The position numbers and the translations under genes were made by a program. 64,000 nt of DNA. Source: Chrysaora quinquecirrha. Lineage: Eukaryota > Cnidaria > Scyphozoa > Semaeostomeae > Pelagiidae. The notes under the pieces were generated by a model, which saw nothing but the letters and a program-made list of their open reading frames with translations, searched no databases and was not told where the DNA came from. Below, in pieces: positions 62,501 to 64,000 of the stretch; position 1 is the first letter of the stretch, and each line of letters opens with the position of its first letter. The stretch spans positions 2,143,987 through 2,207,986 of the forward strand of contig JACTAT010000013.1 in NCBI GenBank assembly GCA_014526335.1, read 5' to 3'.

Positions 62501-62626
62501 TAAATCATCAAATCAAATATTAATCCGAATAAAATTTTTCTTACATTTAAATCCGCAGTTGATAAGCAAAGACACTAAAAATAGCCACCAAAAGCACATG
62601 ATTGCAATGAGAATAACTGTGGACAT
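15196..62626 (-). CDS. Giant CUB-EGF-SEA-HormR-GAIN-7TM adhesion receptor (55 exons traced)
   Basis: One gene read right to left, starting at ATG 62624-62626. The predicted order is signal peptide, two CUB domains, 77 EGF modules (nearly all calcium-binding D-x-D/N-E-C type), SEA, two EGF modules, HormR, GAIN with an inserted cysteine-rich module, degenerate GPS, seven membrane helices and a cytoplasmic tail. That is about 4,400 residues. It should be a single-chain or cleaved cell-surface adhesion receptor with a very long, glycosylated extracellular stalk. Most boundaries are GT-AG and phases agree across the whole chain. EGF exons are phase 1-1. Adhesion GPCRs of the EGF-7TM type usually have a few EGF modules. 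At least eight single-base indels break the frame, listed under the exons concerned. The tail's final exon and stop were not found. Ligand and G protein are unknown. Confidence 0.92.
15440..15570. repeat. Dispersed repeat copy in a receptor intron
   Basis: The segment matches 660-780 over pieces such as GAATCT-TATTGTTTTCG and GGAATCTCGT. It lies between receptor exons 54 and 55 and has no coding role. Related fragments occur at 4080-4190 and 33930-34030. Confidence 0.5.
15633..19690 (-). CDS. Receptor exons 47-54: seven-transmembrane domain
   Basis: Exons 19581-19690 (TM1), 19009-19108 (TM2), 18669-18825 (TM3), 17624-17690 (TM4), 16980-17042 and 16474-16589 (TM5), 16141-16267 (TM6 and start of TM7) and 15633-15674 (rest of TM7) encode a class B2-type helix bundle. 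Landmarks are '[20 protein letters not shown]' with '[11 protein letters not shown]', 'YGKLCWLSQD', '[10 protein letters not shown]' and 'GIVFFASN'. The extracellular-loop cysteine pair (ALCK, CWLS) is kept. A missing base, most simply in the G-run 16999-17003, shifts the frame between 'CWLSQDII' and 'PPVAFLLM'. Restoring it fits both flanking phases. Confidence 0.9.
17073..17275. mobile_element. Inverted-repeat element, TAGGCCCTGGCCAAACGATC family
   Basis: A diverged copy begins near GGCCAGACAATCAAACG and carries the internal GAAATGTTTGACTGTCTGGC block of the family. It sits in the intron between TM4 and TM5 exons. Its right end is decayed. Confidence 0.45.
18494..18628. mobile_element. Short inverted-repeat element, TAGACTTATTAC family
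   Basis: TAGACTTATTAC at the left end and GGTAATAAGTCTA at the right end enclose a foldback with GGAAACGGCTTCTAAC-type sequence. It lies directly after the TM3 exon. The same family is in the ETS intron (5626-5792). Confidence 0.7.
19210..19510. repeat. Pentanucleotide microsatellite, (CAGTC)n then (AAGTC)n
   Basis: A long run of CAGTC units up to about 19343 changes abruptly to AAGTC units, which continue to about 19449 and then decay. It lies in the intron between TM1 and TM2 exons. The open frame through it (SPVQS repeats) is an artefact of the repeat. Confidence 0.95.
19977..21929 (-). CDS. Receptor exons 44-46: C-terminal GAIN and degenerate GPS
   Basis: Exons 21688-21929, 20564-20613 and 19977-20097 encode '[18 protein letters not shown]', '[19 protein letters not shown]', 'ITWEPKES' and '[13 protein letters not shown]'. 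Against the usual GPS (C-x-x-W, W-x-x-x-G-C, C-x-C-x-H-L-S/T-x-F), only the first and third cysteines, the second tryptophan, a leucine and the final phenylalanine remain. The catalytic His-Leu-Thr/Ser reads Ser-Leu-Gly. Self-cleavage at this site is therefore unlikely. The intron after exon 46 begins with GC rather than GT. Confidence 0.83.
21978..22190. mobile_element. Foldback element with ACCAGAGCCCCGATGGGTCA ends
   Basis: ACCAGAGCCCCGATGGGTCA near 21994 is exactly inverted as TGACCCATCGGGGCTCTGGT near 22150, and imperfect pairing extends outward. It lies just upstream of the GAIN exon 21688-21929. No coding capacity. Confidence 0.7.
23779..24172. mobile_element. Inverted-repeat element, TACACTTTTTTTAATAAGCAAC family
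   Basis: The left end TACACTTTTTTTTAATAAGC and the right end TTATTAAAAAAAGTTTATA are inverse copies. The interior repeats AGCCCTCAAAGT-GCTTAA. A shorter relative is at 28631-28893. Both sit in receptor introns. Confidence 0.65.
25056..25346 (-). CDS. Receptor exon 43: cysteine-rich cassette module inside GAIN
   Basis: One 291-nt exon, phase 1-1, encodes a whole four-cysteine module: '[14 protein letters not shown]', '[16 protein letters not shown]', '[12 protein letters not shown]', 'KYGRTNNC', '[11 protein letters not shown]'. It resembles WSC-like or lectin-like modules of invertebrate extracellular proteins. I cannot give it a firm family name. It interrupts the GAIN-B sequence. Because it is symmetrical, skipping it joins exons 42 and 44 in frame, so two receptor forms are possible. 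Confidence 0.8.
25382..25651. mobile_element. Inverted-repeat element, TAGGCCCTGGCCAAACGATC family
   Basis: Both ends are present: CAAATGATCAAACATTGTTT on the left and GATCGTTTCGCCAGGGCCTA on the right. The copy is about 270 bp and immediately follows, in genomic order, the cysteine-rich cassette exon. Confidence 0.7.
25727..25985 (+). mobile_element. tRNA-derived SINE
   Basis: The head has a box A-like TGGCGCAGTGGTTAGCG and a box B-like GGTTCGAGCC in tRNA-like spacing. It is followed by a body with CTCCACCCAGGTGTATAAAT and GGGTACCTGG, motifs shared by invertebrate SINEs. The tail ends in a decayed TAG-rich stretch. It is a SINE and not a tRNA gene, because the stems do not close. Confidence 0.75.
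26209..28454 (-). CDS. Receptor exons 39-42: N-terminal part of the GAIN domain
   Basis: Exons 28254-28454, 27238-27306, 26679-26829 and 26209-26355 encode the helical GAIN-A subdomain and the first GAIN-B strands. Landmarks are '[17 protein letters not shown]', '[10 protein letters not shown]', '[15 protein letters not shown]' and '[15 protein letters not shown]'. Exon 40 uses the acceptor at 27307-27308, which keeps phase 0; a closer AG would break it. GAIN is the domain that holds and usually cleaves the adhesion-GPCR stalk. Confidence 0.83.
26528..26641. repeat. (ATC)n microsatellite
   Basis: A run of ATC units with a few interruptions lies in the intron between receptor exons 41 and 42. 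Open frames through it on both strands are low-complexity artefacts. Confidence 0.9.
27452..28231. mobile_element. Cluster of TAGGCCCTGGCCAAACGATC-family elements
   Basis: One copy spans about 27452-27735 and another about 27963-28231, with a further fragment from about 27750 to 27850. The right copy ends TTTGATCGTTTGGCCAGGGC. They fill the intron between receptor exons 39 and 40. Confidence 0.6.
28631..28893. mobile_element. Inverted-repeat element, TACACTTTTTTTAATAAGCAAC family
   Basis: TACACTTTTTTAATAAGCAA at the left is inverted as GTTGCTTATTAACAAAAAAG with GTGTATA at the right. It is the second family member in this gene, after 23779-24172. Confidence 0.65.
29088..29897 (-). CDS. Receptor exons 37-38: hormone-receptor (HormR) domain
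   Basis: Exons 29778-29897 and 29088-29182 encode a HormR domain: '[14 protein letters not shown]' with paired tryptophans, '[10 protein letters not shown]', and '[14 protein letters not shown]' ending 'TSC'. The four cysteines and the G-x-W pattern match the domain commonly placed just before GAIN in adhesion GPCRs. That position is what is seen here. Confidence 0.87.
30764..32019 (-). CDS. Receptor exons 35-36: EGF modules 78-79
   Basis: Exon 31909-32019 encodes a non-calcium EGF module ('[13 protein letters not shown]' to '[11 protein letters not shown]'). Exon 30764-30886 encodes a calcium-binding one of a different subtype, '[16 protein letters not shown]' to 'FDDRKCAG', like the last EGF in fibulin- or thrombomodulin-type proteins. 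Both are phase 1-1. They sit between SEA and HormR. Confidence 0.88.
31200..31380. repeat. Inverted repeat around TTGCATGCAAG-TTTCACCGTGT
   Basis: The left arm (about 31200-31245) and the right arm (about 31338-31380) are inverse copies sharing GCATGCAAG-ATTTCACCGTG and CAGCTGAATTGC-type sequence. It is probably another small non-autonomous element, next to the better defined one at 31469-31760. Confidence 0.55.
31469..31760. mobile_element. 292-bp inverted-repeat element with 10-bp target duplication
   Basis: The ends are CGTACTTACTAAAACGCGGA on the left and its exact inverse on the right, with pairing continuing into ACCACCC/GGGTGGT. The left interior is a short tandem array of AAAACCACCC. 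The flanks are GTATAAAATG on both sides (31459-31468 and 31761-31770), a clean 10-bp target duplication suggesting a Mutator-like transposase acting in trans. Confidence 0.85.
32320..32640. repeat. GGT/GTG-rich low-complexity tract
   Basis: Imperfect GGTGGT, GGGGTGGTTGTGGTGGT and GATGAT units. Histidine- and proline-rich frames on the minus strand are repeat artefacts. It lies in the intron between SEA exon 34 and EGF exon 35. Confidence 0.85.
33061..33108. repeat. (GTGA)n microsatellite
   Basis: About twelve GTGA units in a receptor intron. Confidence 0.9.
33140..33236. repeat. Dispersed repeat, TTGGATGGCCTAATGCTCAGA family
   Basis: The segment shares TTGGATGGCCTAA, TCAGA and GAGCGACCTAT with about 24650-24745 and, inverted, with about 18003-18095. 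All copies are in introns of the receptor gene. Confidence 0.55.
33697..35312 (-). CDS. Receptor exons 32-34: SEA domain
   Basis: Exons 35197-35312, 34556-34614 and 33697-33838 encode one SEA domain: '[16 protein letters not shown]', then 'FLSVKVVSF', then '[13 protein letters not shown]', with '[11 protein letters not shown]' at the end. The G-S-V at the turn corresponds to the SEA autoproteolysis site (G|S-V-V-V family motif), so cleavage here is plausible. A one-base deletion in the T-run 33747-33749 breaks the frame. Restoring it fixes both the protein ('VKEENLDVLKV') and the splice phase to the next exon. Confidence 0.85.
34650..35115. repeat. Minisatellite with ACGAATGCAGTACGAAATAAGAATGCTG unit
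   Basis: Imperfect units of roughly 27-28 bp built on TGACGAATGCAGTACGAAAT and AAGAATGC. It lies between SEA exons 32 and 33. The same unit recurs at 37508-37695. Frames through it are artefacts. Confidence 0.8.
35427..35866. mobile_element. Inverted-repeat element carrying a 33-bp tandem array
   Basis: CTTAGACCACGTTTACACG at the left and CGTGTAAAAGGGGTCTAAG at the right are near-inverse ends. Inside, a 33-bp unit (GCTTTTCTAGCGAGAA-GGATCCAAATGGATCC) is repeated about six times at 35530-35715. It sits just upstream, in gene direction, of the first SEA exon. Confidence 0.75.
36226..37056 (-). CDS. Receptor exons 30-31: EGF modules 76-77
   Basis: Exon 36940-37056 (117 nt, '[10 protein letters not shown]') encodes a module two residues shorter in its first loop. 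Exon 36226-36351 (126 nt, '[12 protein letters not shown]') encodes one that is one residue longer ('CNQHFGIC'). Both are phase 1-1 with six cysteines. Their departure from 123 nt sets them apart from the amplified modules upstream, so they may be old, position-specific modules next to SEA. Confidence 0.88.
37195..37480. mobile_element. Inverted-repeat element, CTGGCTAAACTAGGAGAC family
   Basis: The left end CCCTGGCTAAACTAGGAGAC is matched inversely by decayed sequence near 37470. The interior has GGAAACTTTGTAGC-CGCGA and GAGACA-GCAAATGTTTCT. A second copy is at about 55478-55728. Confidence 0.65.
37508..37695. repeat. Second minisatellite block with the 34.65-kb unit
   Basis: Units such as GACGAATGCAGTCGAAATAA and AATGCTGACGAATATAGTAC repeat those at 34650-35115, about 2.5 kb away and in a different intron of the same gene. 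Confidence 0.75.
38486..38655. mobile_element. Solo TAGGCCCTGG-family end next to a TAGACTTATTAC-family element
   Basis: At 38486-38533 the family right end (CAAATTTCAAATGTTTGACA to CCAGGGCCTA) appears without its left partner. It is followed at 38536-38655 by a TAGACTTA-TAC to ATAATAAGTCTA element. Confidence 0.6.
38704..41127 (-). CDS. Receptor exons 20-29: ten single-module EGF exons (66-75)
   Basis: Exons 41005-41127, 40801-40923, 40593-40715, 40382-40504, 40012-40134, 39805-39927, 39595-39717, 39382-39504, 39169-39291 and 38704-38826 are each exactly 123 nt and phase 1-1. All begin D-x-D/N-E-C and have six cysteines. Most share 'ECHLGTHQC' and '[15 protein letters not shown]', and their introns are also alike, so this is a young tandem array of exon plus intron units. 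Confidence 0.9.
40216..40245 (-). pseudogene. Relic 3' end of an EGF exon
   Basis: On the minus strand, AATTGTTTCAACTGCACAG is followed by a GTAAC donor, as at the ends of the flanking EGF exons ('NCFNCTG'). The rest of the module is gone and unrelated sequence follows. It lies between live exons 40382-40504 and 40012-40134. Confidence 0.6.
41215..43724 (-). CDS. Receptor exons 16-19: EGF modules 62-65
   Basis: Exons 43602-43724, 42093-42215, 41544-41666 and 41215-41338 each encode one EGF module. The first three are 123 nt and intact ('[12 protein letters not shown]', '[12 protein letters not shown]', '[12 protein letters not shown]'). The fourth is 124 nt: an extra base in the CC at 41297-41298 shifts '[14 protein letters not shown]' out of frame. 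Removing it restores '[15 protein letters not shown]'. Between the second and third singles lie foreign insertions, including the 80-bp hairpin. Confidence 0.88.
41365..41495 (+). pseudogene. Inverted, decayed copy of EGF coding sequence
   Basis: On the plus strand, opposite to the gene, the sequence encodes '[20 protein letters not shown]' and then '[18 protein letters not shown]'. It matches the boundary of modules 50 and 51 in the 21-module exon (about 45.82-45.94 kb) at roughly four bases in five. It sits in the intron between exons 18 and 19, cannot join the receptor transcript in this orientation, and has lost spacing. Confidence 0.8.
42422..42501. mobile_element. 80-bp perfect hairpin insertion with 9-bp target duplication
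   Basis: Two 35-base arms (42422-42456 and 42467-42501) are exact inverse copies around a 10-base loop. The ends read TAGCCTGTG and CACAGGCTA. ACCAATATT flanks both sides (42413-42421 and 42502-42510). It has the form of a minimal terminal-inverted-repeat transposon in the intron between exons 16 and 17. Confidence 0.88.
43097..43487. repeat. Distant 18-bp inverted repeat in a receptor intron
   Basis: CCTTTTCAAAGAGGCCTG at 43097-43114 is exactly inverted at 43470-43487. The sequence between has no recognisable gene. It may be the ends of a small element; target duplications are not evident. Confidence 0.5.
44565..47145 (-). CDS. Receptor exon 15: giant exon with 21 EGF modules
   Basis: The exon is 2,581 nt and encodes EGF modules 41-61, from '[12 protein letters not shown]' to '[11 protein letters not shown]'. 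One-base deletions near 46294 and near 45728 break the frame. The first is visible by comparing CTCTGCAAAAGTACC with the intact CTCTGCAATAAGTACC at 46163-46178. Adding both back gives 2,583 nt, exactly 21 modules of 41 codons. Modules 53-57 share '[17 protein letters not shown]' and look recently duplicated. Confidence 0.92.
48005..48180 (-). mobile_element. SINE-like element with tRNA-like head
   Basis: On the minus strand a box B-like GGTCAGGGTTCGAGCCC follows a tRNA-like segment beginning GCTGTGGCGTCTTGG. The body has ATCGATTAGTTAACCTACTA and CTGAGATCCTAGTGACTG. A close relative is at 56335-56485 and a fragment at 10215-10308. Confidence 0.65.
48305..49349 (-). CDS. Receptor exons 12-14: EGF modules 38-40
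   Basis: Exons 49227-49349, 48679-48801 and 48305-48427 are each exactly 123 nt, phase 1-1, and each encodes one six-cysteine EGF module: '[12 protein letters not shown]', '[12 protein letters not shown]' and '[12 protein letters not shown]'. All three frames are intact. Confidence 0.9.
48885..48975. mobile_element. Fragment of the TAGGCCCTGGCCAAACGATC family
   Basis: AAAATGTTTGACAAACATAT and GGCAGGGCCTGAAG mark a decayed right end. Another partial copy ending TCGTTTGGCCAGGGCCTTA is at 49780-49832. Confidence 0.4.
49895..51123 (-). CDS. Receptor exon 11: giant exon with 10 EGF modules
   Basis: The exon is 1,229 nt and encodes EGF modules 28-37, from '[11 protein letters not shown]' to '[11 protein letters not shown]'. 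A one-base deletion near 49997 (after 'DVNECEK') shifts the last module out of frame. Restoring it gives 1,230 nt, exactly 10 modules of 41 codons. The donor GTTTGT is weaker than its neighbours. Confidence 0.9.
51276..54099 (-). CDS. Receptor exon 10: giant exon with 23 EGF modules
   Basis: A single exon of 2,824 nt encodes EGF modules 5-27, mostly about 41 codons each, of the calcium-binding type with the Asn/Asp hydroxylation pattern C-x-N-x4-Y-x-C-x-C. Modules 8-12 (about 53.1-53.75 kb, '[18 protein letters not shown]') are nearly identical. Modules 20-25 form a second young cluster ('[15 protein letters not shown]'). Two one-base deletions, near 51573 and 51469, interrupt the frame. Adding both back gives 2,826 nt, exactly 942 codons. 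Many N-G-S/T sequons predict dense N-glycosylation. Confidence 0.92.
54100..55753. other. Receptor intron between exons 9 and 10
   Basis: No coding exon is seen. It contains a decayed TAGGCCCTGG-family piece at about 55058-55140 and a CTAAACTAGGAGAC-family element at 55478-55728. Confidence 0.6.
55478..55728. mobile_element. Inverted-repeat element, CTGGCTAAACTAGGAGAC family
   Basis: It begins near GGCCTCGCTAAACTGAGACA and ends GTCTCCTAGTTTAGCCATAG, a near-inverse pair. Interior blocks match the 37195-37480 copy, e.g. GGAAACTTTGTAGCGCGCGA and GACATGTTGCTCGCTTGTCA. Confidence 0.7.
55754..58583 (-). CDS. Receptor exons 6-9: EGF modules 1-4
   Basis: Exons 58464-58583, 57443-57565, 56667-56801 and 55754-55876 each encode one EGF module, phase 1-1. 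Modules 3 and 4 are calcium-binding ('DLNEC', 'DLDEC'). Module 2 begins 'EFDEC'. Module 1 ('DNNEC') reads 'GDGSHAF' where a sixth cysteine should be. Restoring one base near 58473 gives 'GDGKSC', so a ninth indel is possible. Its 3' boundary (58464 or 58456) is therefore uncertain. Module 3 has an unusually long first loop. Confidence 0.8.
56335..56485 (-). mobile_element. SINE-like element, same family as 48005-48180
   Basis: The element shares CACTAGGATCTCAG-AGTAGG and TTAACTAATCGA with the 48-kb copy, and keeps a box B remnant (GGGCGTGAACCCTGACC on the plus strand). It lies in a receptor intron. Confidence 0.6.
56915..57185. mobile_element. Diverged TAGGCCCTGG-family element
   Basis: The right end AACAAATGTTTGACTAACAA then TTTGGCAAGGGCCTAAG is clear, the left end less so. 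It lies in the intron between EGF modules 2 and 3. Confidence 0.5.
58077..58103. repeat. (GAT)n microsatellite
   Basis: A short run of GAT units in the intron between EGF modules 1 and 2. Confidence 0.85.
59360..59710 (-). CDS. Receptor exon 5: second CUB domain
   Basis: A single 351-nt exon, phase 1 to phase 1, encodes a complete CUB domain with four cysteines. Landmarks are '[19 protein letters not shown]', '[12 protein letters not shown]' and the closing 'NGFSITYRT'. The D-Y-V pattern resembles that of calcium-binding CUB domains. Being symmetrical, the exon could be skipped without frame loss. Confidence 0.9.
60063..60505. mobile_element. Most complete TAGGCCCTGGCCAAACGATC-family element
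   Basis: The left end TAGGCCCTGGCCAAACGATC and the right end GATCGCTTGGCCAGGGCCC are near-perfect inverse copies. The interior of about 400 bp repeats CAAGCAATG/AACATTGCT-type blocks. It has no coding capacity, so a transposase elsewhere must mobilise the family. It lies between the two CUB exon groups. Confidence 0.75.
60693..61966 (-). CDS. Receptor exons 2-4: first CUB domain
   Basis: Exons 61812-61966, 61365-61388 and 60693-60891 encode one CUB domain with four cysteines. It starts '[10 protein letters not shown]' and carries the CUB landmark '[15 protein letters not shown]'. It ends 'FRGFILEYK'. The middle exon is only 24 nt and encodes 'MSSYADAN', in the loop between the two halves of the fold. 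CUB domains are extracellular beta-sandwiches that bind protein or calcium-dependent ligands. Confidence 0.88.
62545..62626 (-). CDS. Receptor exon 1: start codon and signal peptide
   Basis: ATG at 62624-62626 opens '[20 protein letters not shown]', a classical hydrophobic signal sequence, ending in phase 1 at a GTAAGA donor. The next exon supplies the residues just before the first CUB cysteine, so cleavage probably falls near 'LINCGF'. Any upstream untranslated exon is not visible. Confidence 0.85.
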
Positions 62627-64000
62627 CTGCGTTGTGGTCGAGACTTAAGGCTTTTCATGCTGTTATTGAGCTACTATGATGACCTAGATACAAAAAATAC
62701 AGTGAATCACAAATCAGAGGCTGACCAAAATTCAGATATTCAAAATAGCGGTATTGAGTGTATTCACCGAAACCTGGAGTGCATATTCTTTGGAAAACAG
62801 TTAGCTGTTAACAACCTAGAGCTGTGCTAGCATGCAAATCATAGCAATGCTTGCATCCCAGAGATGCAAAAACCCTGCACACCTACACACCTGGTTTGGA
62901 GGAAGGTTTTGGCTAAAAAATGAGGAAGGTTTTATAATCAAACGACTTTTTATATTTTTGCTACTGCTACAGCTAATTGAAATGCGGGCAATAAATCAGG
63001 AACAACCTTGAATTATTGAAAATCACTCAAACTACATGCAGTTGTTTTAGGCTGCATTTCAAAATTAATCAAAGTAGAAAAACCAGATTTGCTTGGTCAT
63101 TATAATAATACAAAAAAATCTATCATGACAACCGTATGTAGGTCCCTACAGTGCTGTGATATCCTTCAGCTTAGAAAGTTGCAATTCAATTAATGAATCA
63201 CCCTCTTAAGACTGTAGCCTCCCTGATATTAAAGCATGATTGCCACCTTTACAACACTTACGCTAAAACATGCGAGCTGCGTGGGAAGGTCCCTATGCAC
63301 CTGTTTTTGTCTCGTGCGTGCAGGAGTCTGTCTGGCTTTTTTTCGGCAATTCTATATCATGTTAAAATGAGGAAGGTTGGTTACGAAAATTTCAGGTTTG
63401 GAGGAAGGTCAATAACTTTTTGCAACTCTGCTTGCATCGCAGCAGCAATCAATATAAAGCGAAAATGAATAGGTATATACTAAACTAACAATTAACTGAG
63501 AATGTATTTTCAAGACCAATCAAGTCAAATGCCTTTACTTTTGAAAGTGTTAATATGCCAGGGTTCATCATCTGGTTTATTTTCGAAACTCTTACCATAA
63601 GATACATGGTCAATTGTCGATATCATTACGAAACATCAATGTAAAAGTCAACAACGTATCTACGGTAGATAACTGGTAATTTGGGAGGGACAGGAATCAA
63701 AAACCTACTGCCTGAAATGATATTTTCTACCCAATAGATAAGAACAATTCTAGCTTTGTATCCTTAGAAGTTCTTGATTAAGAGAAATCAGATCCCTCAG
63801 TTTGGTTGAAATGCAACTTGTGCTTAAGTTAACATCTTTCATGGATTTAAAAACATTACTTCAGAGCATTTAGAAGCAGGGGCCTGCTAAAGCCTCTAAA
63901 TCTTGAACCATGCGTTATTTTTCCTTGCAACTGCTTAAAATCACTTTTAAGAACCTTGACTCTGATTGTTGTATACAAACCTGATTAAAGAAGAAGCTAG
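62627..64000. other. Upstream region of the receptor gene, no gene seen
   Basis: The receptor promoter and any untranslated first exon should be here, but no coding exon is supported. GGAGGAAGGTTT-type motifs at about 62899-62935 and 63399-63420 are shared with 21330-21530 and look like a dispersed repeat. Confidence 0.5.

Overview
This is eukaryotic DNA from an early-branching animal, most likely an anthozoan cnidarian such as a coral or sea anemone. The reasons are AT-rich sequence, GT-AG introns, metazoan-only domain families (ETS, CUB, EGF, SEA, HormR, GAIN, 7TM), invertebrate-type tRNA-derived SINEs, many short terminal-inverted-repeat elements, and an 'HAITGCDTTS' transposon-type protein that I associate with cnidarian genomes. 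The species call is inference; the domain calls are read directly from translations.

Two host genes are supported. (1) On the + strand, 2524-8324 holds a compact ETS-family transcription factor. Four exons join in phase into a 295-codon reading frame with an ETS domain near the N-terminus and an acidic C-terminal half. (2) On the - strand, 15196-62626 holds one very large adhesion-GPCR-type receptor gene that fills three quarters of the window. I traced 55 exons, about 13.2 kb of coding sequence or about 4,400 residues. The order is signal peptide, two CUB domains, 77 EGF modules, one SEA domain, two more EGF modules, HormR, GAIN domain, 7TM and cytoplasmic tail. A separate cysteine-rich module encoded by one symmetrical exon is inserted into the GAIN domain. 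The GPS is degenerate, while the SEA domain keeps a G-S-V cleavage-type motif. Three giant exons carry 23, 10 and 21 EGF modules each; the other EGF modules have one exon apiece.

At least seven single-base deletions and one single-base insertion break the receptor frame. In every clear case, undoing the change restores both the domain and the splice phase. With all splice sites intact and no other stop codons, assembly indels or a very recently inactivated allele are more likely than an old pseudogene.

Layout: 1-2.5 kb no gene; 2.5-8.9 kb ETS gene; 8.9-12.1 kb intergenic with small repeats; 12.06-15.17 kb a large inverted repeat made of two copies of a transposon-derived coding segment, ending 25 bp from the last receptor exon I can see; 15.2-62.6 kb receptor, with its 7TM end at low coordinates and its signal peptide at 62.6 kb; 62.7-64 kb upstream DNA with no gene seen. 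Receptor introns are full of short mobile elements (several terminal-inverted-repeat families, SINEs, an 80-bp perfect hairpin with target duplication), minisatellites and microsatellites.
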